This document shows, in pieces, positions 26,584 to 37,145 of a stretch of 64,000 nucleotides of DNA. Origin of the DNA: Viridothelium virens (Eukaryota > Ascomycota > Dothideomycetes > Trypetheliales > Trypetheliaceae); contig ML991774.1 in NCBI GenBank assembly GCA_010094025.1, forward strand, positions 188,821 through 252,820. Reading direction: 5' to 3'. Below the pieces are notes generated by a model. That model saw only the letters and a program-made list of their open reading frames with translations, searched no databases and was not told where the DNA came from. Numbering within the stretch: position 1 is the first letter of the stretch; every line of letters begins with the position of its first letter. A program made the position numbers and the translations under genes.

Positions 26584-28575
26584 ATGGCTGTGCAACCTGG
26601 GAAGTCCTGCAAAGCCAAATGCTTGCAGCAAATATCAGAGTTGTTCCCCAATATCGACGTGGAATATGTCAGCGGGTTGTACGAAGAGCGTGTCAGCGAG
26701 AATGTCAATGGCGATCGTGCTCGCGAGTTGATCATCGATCAGCTTTGCGAAGCTCCGTCCTACCCTACAAAACCAGACAAACAACAAATAAAGCGCAAAC
26801 AAGCTCTGAACGACCAAGGCCATGCTAATAAAATGCGACGACACCAGCACGATGGCCAGGAGAAAATCATCGATGGACCCTCTGACCGAACTGAAGAGGA
26901 GAACGAACGCCTAGCTCGCAAGGATGGTGCCATGTTCTGCTGCCAATGTTGTTTTACTGAGGTGCCCACCAACCGAACTGTCTTTTGCAGTGGGAGCCCC
27001 AGCCATGGTCTTTGCTGGGATTGTATTCGGCGCTACGTCAATGTCGAGTTCGGAAAAGGCAAGTATCAATTCCATTGCTTCGGAGCAGAAGACTGTGCTG
27101 CGAAATTCAACTGGCAGAACGATTTTCACGAATTCATCAACGAGAATATTCTCGCAAAGCTCTGGCGTATACAACAAGACGAGGAGATCAGGCTGGCCAA
27201 TCTAGCAAATGTCGAAGAGTGCCCATTCTGTGGATTTCAGGCCATTTGCGACCAGCCCACGGGGTCTAATAAGGAGTTCGAATGTGTCCACCCGGAGTGC
27301 GGAAAGGTCAGCTGCAGACTGTGCCATCAGGAGAGGCATGCTCCCCTATCATGTGAGGAACATCGCAAAAACAAGAAAACGGATGCCAGGCACACCGTGG
27401 AGGAGGCGATGACGGAAGCGCTTGTCCGAAAATGCAACAAGTGCCGGAATCCATTCATAAAAGAGGACGGCTGCAATAAAATGACTTGTCCAAAGTGCTC
27501 CAACACGCAATGCTACATCTGTAGCGCAGACATCAACAGCAACTATGACCACTTTTTTCGAGATTTCGGTTGCCCTTTATACGGAGGAGATGTCCATCTG
27601 CACAAGAGGGAAGTCCGGAAAGCAGAAAAAACCGCGATCGCCAAGGCAATGACCGAAAATCCGGATTTGGTGGAGGCGGATCTTCAGGTCCAAGTATCCG
27701 AAGAAGTGCGACGTTACGAGGAACGCCGAAGGGAACAAGCACGAGAGCCTATGCCAGTATTACGAGAGCCGGTGCCAGTATTGCTGCCACCCTTTGTGGA
27801 TCAACAGAACCTTGGTCAGAATAATCCTCCACGACCTCAACAGCCAAATCCTGTTCCTCCGCCACCAAGACATATTGCGCGGCCATCAAGAGCCGCCGCT
27901 CGTCGTCCACGGAGGCCTCCACGAGTGGGAGACCTCGCTCTCCCGGGACAGCCTATTGGGGAGGGACCAGGTTTCGCTCAGAACCCTCTTCCAGAAACGG
28001 TGCCAATTGCCCCTCCCCAACATCTCCGCGCCAACCCAATGGCAGCTCCTCAATTTCCAGCTGCGGCTCCTGCAATGCCGCATTTCGACCCCTTCGCACC
28101 GTCCATGCAGCGAGTCGGAGGATTCGGCGAATTCAATTTCGCCGGCAACAGTGGAGCATCTGGTCTCCATCAAGATCATCTACAGGGGATACTACAGGCT
28201 GCCCCAGCCCAGCCCGTCCCTGCGGACCCAGCGGCGGGTCTTCGCTTCCCAGCCCTAGACCCTCCCATGTACAACTTTGCGGGGTACAACTTTGGGGCCC
28301 CGCCGCTGGGCTTGCAGAGGCCCGAAAGGCGGGACAGACCTGAGCCCTGGAGGGACGCAGCGTTGGAAGCGGGCCTGGTGGGGTTCAACGAAGGGCTTGA
28401 GGCCTTTGCCAATGTCAGACCCAATAGAATCGGGGCGCCGCAGGGCCCGACGGGAAGGGAGGGTGGAGGGGGAGTTGCCGATGCTAGGGACGATGTCACT
28501 GGGGATGGGAACTTTCAGAATGGCTTTGGTCATGGCCATGGCCACAGTCATGGTCATGGTTATTTCAACGGGTAG
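26584..28575 (+). CDS. RBR (RING-in-between-RING) E3 ubiquitin ligase, RNF216/TRIAD3-like
   Basis: Single exon. I chose the ATG at 26584 (663 residues) because the CUE-like helix region (CLQQISELFPNIDVEYV) begins just after it; the first in-frame ATG is 26497, adding 29 residues. RING1 starts near FCCQCCFTEVPTNRT. The in-between RING follows (ECPFCGFQA through CRLCHQ). RING2 is RKCNKCRNPFIKEDGCNKM; Cys297 in GCNKM is the likely catalytic thioester cysteine by analogy with RNF216. A helical, charged segment and a long Pro-rich C-terminus follow, ending in a His-Gly repeat. RBR ligases take ubiquitin from an E2 onto that cysteine before transferring it. The substrate is unknown. Confidence 0.88.
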   Translation: MAVQPGKSCKAKCLQQISELFPNIDVEYVSGLYEERVSENVNGDRARELIIDQLCEAPSYPTKPDKQQIKRKQALNDQGHANKMRRHQHDGQEKIIDGPSDRTEEENERLARKDGAMFCCQCCFTEVPTNRTVFCSGSPSHGLCWDCIRRYVNVEFGKGKYQFHCFGAEDCAAKFNWQNDFHEFINENILAKLWRIQQDEEIRLANLANVEECPFCGFQAICDQPTGSNKEFECVHPECGKVSCRLCHQERHAPLSCEEHRKNKKTDARHTVEEAMTEALVRKCNKCRNPFIKEDGCNKMTCPKCSNTQCYICSADINSNYDHFFRDFGCPLYGGDVHLHKREVRKAEKTAIAKAMTENPDLVEADLQVQVSEEVRRYEERRREQAREPMPVLREPVPVLLPPFVDQQNLGQNNPPRPQQPNPVPPPPRHIARPSRAAARRPRRPPRVGDLALPGQPIGEGPGFAQNPLPETVPIAPPQHLRANPMAAPQFPAAAPAMPHFDPFAPSMQRVGGFGEFNFAGNSGASGLHQDHLQGILQAAPAQPVPADPAAGLRFPALDPPMYNFAGYNFGAPPLGLQRPERRDRPEPWRDAALEAGLVGFNEGLEAFANVRPNRIGAPQGPTGREGGGGVADARDDVTGDGNFQNGFGHGHGHSHGHGYFNG

Positions 28576-29055
28576 GCGAATTTGAACCAGAATGCGCACG
28601 CAAAATTCACAGGAACGTAGAGAAGGAGATAGCAGATTGCATCATAACCGGTACTTGGCTATAGGCATCGGAGGTGCTTCGTGCATAGCATATTGATGCT
28701 GTTGATAACATTCTCTGTTCTTGGCTCACGCAACGTTCTTTCCTCCTATAATAGGATTGAAGGCGTAGCCATCCTGTACATTACAGTCTCAGTTCTCAAC
28801 ATGATTTCTTCTAGAAGCTCGCGCTATTACAATTTCTTCTCTATAGAAATTGTAGGTGAGAACGCCAAAGGGTATGATAGATTTTCATAGTCACCCTTTG
28901 ATCAAACAATGCGACTCGAGTAGAAGAGAAGCTAGAGAGTGCAGGAGGCAGCTCGATTGTCTTCCTTTCATTCCGTGCAATTGCCCGTCTCTGATTCTTG
29001 TTCTTTGGCTCACATGAAGATTCTGACCGAATATTCGCAGGCATTCTCAAATTTC
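28576..29055. other. Convergent intergenic region
   Basis: A 480-bp gap between two converging genes. Apart from the perfect inverted repeat at 28828-28854 (listed separately) and AT-rich 3' UTR-like sequence, nothing is recognised. Confidence 0.5.
28828..28854. terminator. Perfect 10-bp inverted repeat in a convergent 3' region
   Basis: TACAATTTCT and its exact reverse complement AGAAATTGTA flank a 7-base loop. The stem lies between the converging RBR gene and the 29056-31038 gene, so transcripts from either strand could form it. It could mark 3'-end formation or be a small element's remnant. Terminator is the nearest label and is tentative. Confidence 0.35.
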
Positions 29056-31038
29056 TTATCCTCCTCCATTAACTGCCTTTTCGGCAGTCCTTCCCTCAAA
29101 CTCTATCGAATCTCGCAGAAACACACTGAAATCCTCGATCGCTTCGTTCAAATCAAACGAACCATCCAGCCCATTCACCCCGGTACTAGCCTCCGCAACC
29201 GTTCCAGGAGACCTCGATTCTCGCGACGTCGCATCCCTACCTCCACTCTCCTGCGCTGGATTCTCAGTCAATGGCATGTCTCGTCCTTCCGGCCTTACTT
29301 CGTTATTCCGCCCTTGCGGAATCAGTCCAGGTTTCCGAATGGTATTGAAGGCAAAAGGCGAGACGCCTGTCAGAACGTCCTGGGTGCTAATGTGGGGCCC
29401 GGTCAGGGTAATTTTTCGTGTACTGTCTGCTGGTGGTATGTATGGAGGGATGGATGGGGTAGCGACGACATCATTGTGAGGAGTGTTGTGGAGTTCGGCC
29501 GGTGAGATGAGGGTATCCTCTAGAGCACGCTGAGTAAGGCGGAGGCCGATTTGGGAATTGATGTCTGTGGGGCAAGAAGCTGTGGCAGAGGGTGGGTCTG
29601 GCGGCACAGTTTCGGAAACGAGTTTCTTTGGGTTGGGTTGCTTGAATTGGATCGGGCTGATAGGGGGCTGACCGTCGTTGATCTCTACAGCTTGGGCTTC
29701 GACATTATCGGGATCCGAGAGTATGGAAGCTCCAGATGTCCTTAGAACATTACGAATATGAGTCGATATCTTCTTACTTGGGGTTGTATCTGGCGGTTGC
29801 ACAGGCAAAATGCTATTGGTGAACTGCTGAATAATAGCCCAGTCTTCTCCACAAGATACCTCGAGGGCTGGTGCTGTTTGTAGAATCTGGCCCTGATCTG
29901 ACGCCTGGATGTCTTTATGGTTCAACGGAGCTTGATGAGAGCCATCATCTCTATTTATTTCCGTCCGCCTCTGAAATACAAACGGTGATGAAGTGTCGCA
30001 TTTCATGACTGCTTGATTGGGATTGCTCGCTGGTAGGGTACGCCGTTGATTCTTGCGAGAGATTGAACCATTTTTGATACGAGAAGCAGTCCCCGACTGG
30101 GTGCATCTAAAGGCGGCTTCTCGCGCAGACTGATGTGAGACGCCATCTTGTGAGACTTCAGACTTCCGGGCATCTTCTGTAGATTGGAGCGCTTCAAGGT
30201 TTCTATTGATTTTGTGGCTCAGACGCTCATCGTCCCTTTCGGAATTAAGATCAATGACCTGGGCAGAAGCGCCAGGTCGTTGCAAATGCCTTGTATCCAA
30301 TTCGCCTGACTTCGAGGCACATGACAGAGGGCTCAGGTCCTTTGGACGGTAGGTGTCAGTTCGGACATTGATAGGTGTGAAGCCAATAGTGATGCTTGCA
30401 TTTGACTGATGATTTTGATCCTGAGCAAGCCGGTCCGGTTCGTTGGCTAAGAGAGTTCCATTAGAATTTTTAGCTTGCTCGAGACGTCTGAATGGCCTTC
30501 CTGGAACGACTGGTTCTACTGTGTCATGCATCTGTTCACCCTTGGCATCTTGTGTCTTGTTGGAGCCTAAGCTTACTGTGCGGTTCTTTGACGAACGCTT
30601 TACAGATGGCTCAGGGACAGTTGTCCCTAATTCCTTTGAAAAGGCCGTCTTTTTAGAAACCTTGGCTCTTTTCCGCAATTGAGAGTTTTTGGAACCGTGC
30701 TGATGAGTTTTCGCCAGGACGGTCGAGCCGACCCTGCTGCCGCCTGCTCGGGCGGACGCATTGGATTTGCTTCGAGCTCCTGAAGTATCTGAAGTCTTGG
30801 CGTCCCTCCAGGGATTGGTCCATTCTGAATTAAAAGGGCCTTTCAACAGAGCAGACATGATGAAGATGGGCCGAGACTTCAGATAGTCCTGCGCATGCTG
30901 TTCGATTCTCCTTCGTTTCGCAGATCGTCCTGGATCTCCCATGTCTGGTTCTGAGTCTGATGATGGATTCTCCTTCCCCGGCGGCCAAGCTTCATGAAAG
31001 AGTTCCAATTTCCCGTTTCCGTAGTTGATGAGCTTCAT
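29056..31038 (-). CDS. Conserved-looking unknown protein, probably nuclear
   Basis: Single exon, 660 residues from the ATG at 31038 (an upstream in-frame GTG was not used). The N-terminus MKLINYGNGKLELFHEAWPP, a basic cluster AKRRRIEQHAQDYL (about 38-51) and SALLKGPFNSEWTNPWRD (about 61-78) look conserved and folded. From about 80 the chain is Ser/Thr/Asn-rich, charged and probably disordered, with a second basic stretch (RKRAKVSKKTAF). The last 40 residues (FDLNEAIEDFSVFLRDSIEF) form a likely helix. I recall the N-terminal layout from uncharacterised ascomycete proteins but know no function. It is divergent from the septation scaffold gene, 365 bp apart. Confidence 0.75.
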   Translation of the reverse strand: MKLINYGNGKLELFHEAWPPGKENPSSDSEPDMGDPGRSAKRRRIEQHAQDYLKSRPIFIMSALLKGPFNSEWTNPWRDAKTSDTSGARSKSNASARAGGSRVGSTVLAKTHQHGSKNSQLRKRAKVSKKTAFSKELGTTVPEPSVKRSSKNRTVSLGSNKTQDAKGEQMHDTVEPVVPGRPFRRLEQAKNSNGTLLANEPDRLAQDQNHQSNASITIGFTPINVRTDTYRPKDLSPLSCASKSGELDTRHLQRPGASAQVIDLNSERDDERLSHKINRNLEALQSTEDARKSEVSQDGVSHQSAREAAFRCTQSGTASRIKNGSISRKNQRRTLPASNPNQAVMKCDTSSPFVFQRRTEINRDDGSHQAPLNHKDIQASDQGQILQTAPALEVSCGEDWAIIQQFTNSILPVQPPDTTPSKKISTHIRNVLRTSGASILSDPDNVEAQAVEINDGQPPISPIQFKQPNPKKLVSETVPPDPPSATASCPTDINSQIGLRLTQRALEDTLISPAELHNTPHNDVVATPSIPPYIPPADSTRKITLTGPHISTQDVLTGVSPFAFNTIRKPGLIPQGRNNEVRPEGRDMPLTENPAQESGGRDATSRESRSPGTVAEASTGVNGLDGSFDLNEAIEDFSVFLRDSIEFEGRTAEKAVNGGG

Positions 31039-31403
31039 TTCCACCGAAAGATACTTTCCCGAGCATTCTCGACAAATCCGGACATTTATTCCTCTATAGG
31101 AAGCTTCGTAGATTACTTACATTACGAACAGTATATGTAGGGTACAGAGTAGAATAGTACTGTAGCTGAGGTGGCGAGGATGGGCGGTTGCTGGGCAACC
31201 AGGCCCCACACTGCAGTGATGGATGCCGATCGCGTCCTGCCGGCCGCGTCTTGCCCAGTCGACACGATGAACGAAAGGCATATTATTGAACATCTCACTT
31301 CTGCGCGGCATTCATACTGGATATTTCAAGGTCAATAATGTGATCAGTCTTTCAACCGGTCTTGCAAGCGCCGCAACCCCCTACGGTCGCGCCTCCCTCA
31401 ATC
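31039..31403. promoter_or_regulatory. Shared promoter of the 29056-31038 gene and the Cdc11/Nud1-like gene
   Basis: A 365-bp gap between divergent ATGs. It must hold both promoters; co-regulation through the cell cycle is possible but inferred. No TATA box is obvious. Confidence 0.45.
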
Positions 31404-34400
31404 ATGGCAAGCACAGCGGCGTGGCTCGAGGACCTCTCTGAGGACTGGGAATCGCAACCACGGGATTCATCTTTACTAGACAGCACTCGTGAGAAGGGCT
31501 CTTTGCGCAAGCACTCTATCGATAGTCGCGCTTCTCAATCGAGAATACCACGACCCTTGACAGGATCAAAAAAAGACAAAACAGTGCCTCGAAAACGGAG
31601 CAGCATCCTTAGCGAACGGAGCATGAGCGAGAACAATATCCTTAGAGACTCACTCAACGGAAATGACGAGCTCAAATCAGCTACGACGCGACACTCCCGA
31701 GCTCATTCAACCTCGTCAGTGATGTCCGACGCGCAATTCGATACCGTTGATCGGAAATCACTCATACGGTCCCCTCCTAAGAAATCTAATGCGCAATTAA
31801 CTCCGGAGTGGAGGAGGAGGCTGTTGAATAAAGACGGTGGGAATAGTCCAGAGCAAGCAGATCTATTCAGTCCCGTGGGCTTGGAGCGGATATTCAAGAA
31901 TCCCAAGGAACAGTCTAGTCCACTGAAGCAGGTTGGCAACCGAGGAATCTCTTTCCTACAAGGCCTTGAAACCATGCCTTCAAGCCCTCCTCCACTGCCG
32001 TCATTGTTATCATATTCTGATCAGTCTCAATCGGACAATTATAATCAACTCTCGGAGCTCGAGCCAGTCCAAGAGGCAGATGAGGACGGACTGGATTGCC
32101 ACACGAGCCAGCTTCTGAATTCGACTGCCGATGCCGTTGCCCGCCAAGACGAACAGTCGTCTGAAGATACTCAACAACATAATTCTCTTGCGCAAGAAGA
32201 GCCATGCTCGCATTCTGAACGGAATGCTGCAGACGAGCGATCAATTCACCAGCCAGAGAGCACAATAGCAGACAACTCCGATCCCTCGCCCCCAGTCAGA
32301 ACTAGAGATATCGATCGTACCATCAGTGGCCAGTCCGAACTTCTTCACGAAGGGTTCAGCCCCGTATATCTACCTAAGCCATGCGATTCCCACGGCAGCA
32401 TCGATTCCAGCCTCCCAGATTCCGACCGGCAGCTTCCAGAGCGCCAGACAAGCCGTGATAAATCTAGAGGCAGACAACACGGCGTCAAGAGTCATGGTGA
32501 TATTGTCGGGGGATCATCACAATTGGCGGATTCCTTACCGGACGACCTTGAGACTGGCACACCAGAAGTTGCAGAGATCGGGAACTTTGTCAGCCTAAAA
32601 CGGGGAGGTTACTCCGAAGCTAGCTCATTCAGGATGCGCAATCTTAGTCTATCCTTCAATGTGGATGTTTCCGAGATGAGTGGAAAATTCTCGCCCATCA
32701 GCATGAAATTCAGCTCACCACCATCCGACGTCTTGCCGCCTGGATCCCATCATCCCGCATGGTTTCGGAAAGCCTCGTCAACTCGATCTTCGTCTAGGTT
32801 AAAGCAATCAGACACAAGAAAGTCCACTGAAACTTTGCCGAGCGATCCAGTGGAGACGCCAATTGTGATCCCGAAAAGAAGACAGAGTCACCAATTCGAG
32901 ACCGAAGACAGTGATAGTAGTTCTATTGCTTCAGGGACTCGGGGAGATAGGGCTATAGATGGCAAAAGGCCACTTCGCTCGCCAGACAAGCAGCGCAACC
33001 CAAAACGCCAGAAAACGATGCACGGGGCCGACTTTAGTGAGCTGAGTAAATCGACGCTAGCTGCAGTCCAGGCGAAGCACGACAAAATAAATTCTCTGAT
33101 AGGAAAGAAAAGAAAAGATGCGAAACACGATAACAGCGCACCGCAAGCAGACCCCTTGGTAATGTCTCGGAGGCAAATCCTGCGGCCAAGAAACCCGACA
33201 CCGAGTCAAAGGCGTGGGACTCAAGCTAGGAACGATATAGAGGAGGCAGATTCCTTCGAAGTCTCAGTCGCTCCTACACTTGGTGTCGTCCAGGAACAAT
33301 TAGAATCGCTCGTGCTGGGTCCGGGCTCTTCACCTCTGCCGAGTGGGCCTCCTTTGCCCGAGCCTGTAGCAACAATGACTATGAACGCTGCAAAGCGAAT
33401 GCAAGAAGAAGGACGAAAACGATCCTACACTACTCAAGACTATCTTGACGAAGCTATGCAGATCATGAGCAAGCTTCGTGCCGGACGAAAGCCGGAAAGC
33501 GGGCTAGGAAGCGTTCAAGAGTCAGCATCAGAGCACCATTCCCAAGTTGATCCAGAACTGGCAACTAAACTGACCAATTTATCGATTTCACGACCTCCTA
33601 GCCGAGCAGGCACGCCGAGCGGCTGGAGGAGGCCCGTGAAAGAAGAGGTAGACTCCGAGGTTGCCATTCATCTTCGCAAATATCAAGAGAAGGAAAATTT
33701 CGACTTCACAATCAACTCTTCTCTCACCTCGTTGCTTCTCGCTACAGACAATGGGGGAGACCAGGGTAACAAAGACAAGATGAGTACAGAGAGCATGTCG
33801 CGTGGCAGAGACAAAGAGAGGAACCGTGGACAAGATGGTTCGAACCAAGATGGTACTCGTGATGGTCCTGGTTCCTATGGTTCTGCATCTACCAAGACTC
33901 AGTCCGCTCCTCATTCATGGGACTCATCGACTGGCAGGACGATTGCTACCAACTCAACGCGACGATCCGACACTGTTGCAAATCTTGCCCCCACCGCAGT
34001 GGCTCACCTTATTCCAGAGCAGGTTGCCGGGATGAGCTTTGATCCTGAAAAGCATGTCTGGGTAAGAGACAAGAGTTTGCCTAGACCTGTCAAAAGCATT
34101 GGAGAAATTAGTAGCGCTGAAGAAAGCGAACAGGATCCTCTGGGCAATATTCCGGACCTCAGTGTCGACGAGCTCAAGGAGATGAGTCGAAACGTTTCGG
34201 AGACCAGTGGACAAGCCGACGTTCTCAAAAGATTTTCTGAGGACCAGTCCTCTCTGGGTCCCAGAGATGGTCTAGGAACAGCGAGTAGACGCAGCGACCG
34301 CGCAAGTCCAAGCCAAGAAACGGTGATTGCCAGGCCTCGTACTCGAGAGGGATCTGAGGGATCTGGGGAGTCAAGCTCGATACCTTCAAAAGACCCTCAG

Positions 34401-36572
34401 CTGACATCGAGCAACGCTCCAGCCATTGAAACTCGCTCGACATCTTGGCGAACAAGTCAAGCTGTTCAAGAGAGCAAGGAGCGCATCTCTGAGGCACTGG
34501 AAAATCCTCAACCTGCTGTTCCCTCAATAGATGATGACGGAGAAGTTGAAGATGAAATTGAAGCCACTCACGCGAGAACTGGTGGACACGCGCGACAACA
34601 TATCAAACAAGTCACAATTTCATTCTCCTCCCCAGCAATTCCTCGAATGTCGGGTTGGAGTGGTCTCTACGCGCAGCCGGAAAAAGTTGATGAACATCTA
34701 AGTACAGATCGCAACCAAGAGGAAGGCACCCGTCCCCGACAATCCAACAAACAAGACATTAGGGAGTCGCTCTTCTCTGCGGGACGACTAGCATCGAGTG
34801 CGAAGCTGCATCGAAATCGCAAAGATGAAGTCACGGCATTTTCACAAATCCAAGAACACGAGGAATGGTCATTATTGCCAGCAGTCGACAATCAACGCGA
34901 TCTGAGCCTCCATGTCAGCATGTCATCTCCTCAGAGTAGAGAACTCATACAACCCGACAACAATACCCTCATTTCCCCATCAGCTCGACACCGGGCAGAT
35001 ATCACATTCTATCTCAGCGACCTTCCAGAATTTTCATTCCATCAGATTGACGAGCGAAGGCCCTCTGAACGGATTCTGGCAGAGCGCCTGGCAACCCATG
35101 AGCTGGTACAAGCTGATAAAACATTTGCCGAGACTACGAAGGACCTTGTGCGCGAACTTATGAATGTAGAGCCAGAGGAGCCATACTGGGATGAGTTGCA
35201 GCAATTGGACCTCCATGATCGGCATCTGATAGCACTGCACGGCTTGAACGAGTTTTGCCCACAAGTAAAAGTACTTGACGTTTCTGCAAATGGATTGCGA
35301 GACCTGGACGGGACGCCGGCATCAGTTCGATACCTGAAGGCGCAAAACAACACCCTCTCCAGTCTCACTGCGTTCACCTTTCTGATGAATCTACAGTACC
35401 TGGATATCTCGGATAATGAAATCGACCGTCTTGAAGGGCTGAGCTGTCTAGTGCACTTGAGAGAGCTACGAGCAGACGGCAACGAGGTTTCAGACCTCGA
35501 TGGATTGAAGGATCTCGATGGTCTGCAGAAATTACATTTGAGGAGGAATAAAGTGACTACACTTGATCTTAGCAACAGTCATCTGGATCACCTTTCCGAG
35601 CTTAATTTAAGTGGAAATCAGATTTCAAGGGTACGCGGATTAGGTTGTTTGCCGAAGTTAGACACTCTTATCCTGGATGACAACAAGCTCCGCATTGAAT
35701 CATTCGAGTCTGGAAATACGTCAACGTGCCCAACATTGTCAACCTTGTATCTCAGGCGAAACTTGATGAGGCAGCTGTCACCCACAAGTTTTCCCAACCT
35801 CAGGATTCTCCTTGCAGATGGGAATCAAATACCGGTGGATGTTGACGTATCACATCTTGAAAAGCTTGAAACTCTCTCTCTCAGAGCACAGCAGCTGGGA
35901 GATGTTCCTGGAGGAGATAAGAAATCGATCGGATTTCGAGATACAGACCTCCGCCAGTTGGCCTTATCGTCGAACCGAATCCCCACCTTTACATTCGCGC
36001 GGTCCATGTATGATTTGCATCGCCTAGAGCTTGCTAGCTGCGGAATGCATACTCTCCCGTCCAATATTGGGACTCTTGCTCCAAATCTACGTTTCGTCAA
36101 CTTGAGCTCCAATGCTATCAAAGATATCCGGCCCTTGGCAAGCATCCAACGACTCCGTGAGCTCCATATGACTGGGAATCGACTGTCGAGGACCCGGAAA
36201 GTATTGGTCGTGCTGGCGAAGCTGAAAACATTGACGAGGATTGACTTTCGTCACAACCTATTTACTGTTGGGTTCTACCCTCAGGAAAGACGTGTAGCCA
36301 AGGAGCTTGTTCTACGAGGTGCTGACGATAGCGATGACAAGGACCCGCACATATTACCTCCGCAGTCTAGTAAAGAAGATCGAGAACATTGGGCTCGCCT
36401 TGATGAGGAGACGTATCTGAGAAGGAGAGTATACGAGTTGCTGCTGGCAAGCACTTGTAAGGAGCTGAGAACTGTGGACGGTCTTGAATTTGACAGGCGC
36501 GAGATTTTGATCAAGGACGCGGCATGGAAGTTGCTGATAGACGGTGGCATTCTTAGAAGGCCTGAGAGCTAA
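31404..36572 (+). CDS. cdc11: Septation-network scaffold, Cdc11/Nud1/SnaD-like LRR protein
   Basis: Single 1722-residue exon; ATG 31404 begins MASTAAWLEDLSEDWESQ, while an upstream in-frame TTG was rejected. The first 1250 residues are Ser-rich, basic/acidic and largely disordered, with many SP/TP sites, as expected for a kinase-regulated scaffold. At about 1265-1620 lies a run of leucine-rich repeats with the SDS22-like spacing (LQYLDISDNEIDRLEGLSCL, LSELNLSGNQISRVRGLGCL), then an LRR cap and a conserved C-terminus. This matches fission yeast Cdc11, budding yeast Nud1 and Aspergillus SnaD. These anchor the septation initiation/mitotic exit network (Sid4 or Tem1 GTPase, Cdc7 and Sid2-type kinases) at the spindle pole body. 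Gene identity is by architecture; the disordered part diverges fast. Confidence 0.88.
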   Translation: MASTAAWLEDLSEDWESQPRDSSLLDSTREKGSLRKHSIDSRASQSRIPRPLTGSKKDKTVPRKRSSILSERSMSENNILRDSLNGNDELKSATTRHSRAHSTSSVMSDAQFDTVDRKSLIRSPPKKSNAQLTPEWRRRLLNKDGGNSPEQADLFSPVGLERIFKNPKEQSSPLKQVGNRGISFLQGLETMPSSPPPLPSLLSYSDQSQSDNYNQLSELEPVQEADEDGLDCHTSQLLNSTADAVARQDEQSSEDTQQHNSLAQEEPCSHSERNAADERSIHQPESTIADNSDPSPPVRTRDIDRTISGQSELLHEGFSPVYLPKPCDSHGSIDSSLPDSDRQLPERQTSRDKSRGRQHGVKSHGDIVGGSSQLADSLPDDLETGTPEVAEIGNFVSLKRGGYSEASSFRMRNLSLSFNVDVSEMSGKFSPISMKFSSPPSDVLPPGSHHPAWFRKASSTRSSSRLKQSDTRKSTETLPSDPVETPIVIPKRRQSHQFETEDSDSSSIASGTRGDRAIDGKRPLRSPDKQRNPKRQKTMHGADFSELSKSTLAAVQAKHDKINSLIGKKRKDAKHDNSAPQADPLVMSRRQILRPRNPTPSQRRGTQARNDIEEADSFEVSVAPTLGVVQEQLESLVLGPGSSPLPSGPPLPEPVATMTMNAAKRMQEEGRKRSYTTQDYLDEAMQIMSKLRAGRKPESGLGSVQESASEHHSQVDPELATKLTNLSISRPPSRAGTPSGWRRPVKEEVDSEVAIHLRKYQEKENFDFTINSSLTSLLLATDNGGDQGNKDKMSTESMSRGRDKERNRGQDGSNQDGTRDGPGSYGSASTKTQSAPHSWDSSTGRTIATNSTRRSDTVANLAPTAVAHLIPEQVAGMSFDPEKHVWVRDKSLPRPVKSIGEISSAEESEQDPLGNIPDLSVDELKEMSRNVSETSGQADVLKRFSEDQSSLGPRDGLGTASRRSDRASPSQETVIARPRTREGSEGSGESSSIPSKDPQLTSSNAPAIETRSTSWRTSQAVQESKERISEALENPQPAVPSIDDDGEVEDEIEATHARTGGHARQHIKQVTISFSSPAIPRMSGWSGLYAQPEKVDEHLSTDRNQEEGTRPRQSNKQDIRESLFSAGRLASSAKLHRNRKDEVTAFSQIQEHEEWSLLPAVDNQRDLSLHVSMSSPQSRELIQPDNNTLISPSARHRADITFYLSDLPEFSFHQIDERRPSERILAERLATHELVQADKTFAETTKDLVRELMNVEPEEPYWDELQQLDLHDRHLIALHGLNEFCPQVKVLDVSANGLRDLDGTPASVRYLKAQNNTLSSLTAFTFLMNLQYLDISDNEIDRLEGLSCLVHLRELRADGNEVSDLDGLKDLDGLQKLHLRRNKVTTLDLSNSHLDHLSELNLSGNQISRVRGLGCLPKLDTLILDDNKLRIESFESGNTSTCPTLSTLYLRRNLMRQLSPTSFPNLRILLADGNQIPVDVDVSHLEKLETLSLRAQQLGDVPGGDKKSIGFRDTDLRQLALSSNRIPTFTFARSMYDLHRLELASCGMHTLPSNIGTLAPNLRFVNLSSNAIKDIRPLASIQRLRELHMTGNRLSRTRKVLVVLAKLKTLTRIDFRHNLFTVGFYPQERRVAKELVLRGADDSDDKDPHILPPQSSKEDREHWARLDEETYLRRRVYELLLASTCKELRTVDGLEFDRREILIKDAAWKLLIDGGILRRPES

Positions 36573-37145
36573 TGGTCAGAAGTCGTGAGTGATGAGGAAT
36601 GATTTTTGCTTGAGTAAGATACGCATGATGTGGAGTTAGCTTGTTTATACCAGAAAGTTGGGCAATAGGAAGCATTCTGGGCGTTCAAGCATTTGCATTA
36701 TTTTTTGCCCATCATCAGGTTACTGATTGAATTTGAATTCGCTGTTCATACTTCTCATTCGTTGACTACATGTATGTAATTACGATTGGTTACAGATTCG
36801 TCAACGTCCAGGCACAAACTGCATAAGCGGTATAAACTGCATAGAGTGCACTAATGCACGAATAAGCTGCATGTGTCTGGACAACCTCAGAAGCTCGCAA
36901 CGTCATGGGAACTCGGCGCGTTCGCCGTGGACTTCAGATTTTCGAGCTTCAACTACATCACTCTCAGCAATGCAGCGATACCCAAATGCTGGCCCCTTTC
37001 ACGAAAGATGCTTAGAGTGTTGTGGATTAAAATACGGAAATCCCTTAGGCCGGAGGACTTGTCGCGCCGCTGAGGAACTCCTCGAAAACGGATGATGACC
37101 GCACACCTGTTATTCTAAGGAGACACCCATCAGAACAAACTCAGG
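36573..37145. promoter_or_regulatory. Intergenic region, vps15 promoter
   Basis: A 573-bp gap between two plus-strand genes. It contains GTGCACTAATGCAC at about 36845, a short hairpin-capable element. No gene is supported; a 74-codon frame at 36871 is unremarkable. Confidence 0.45.
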
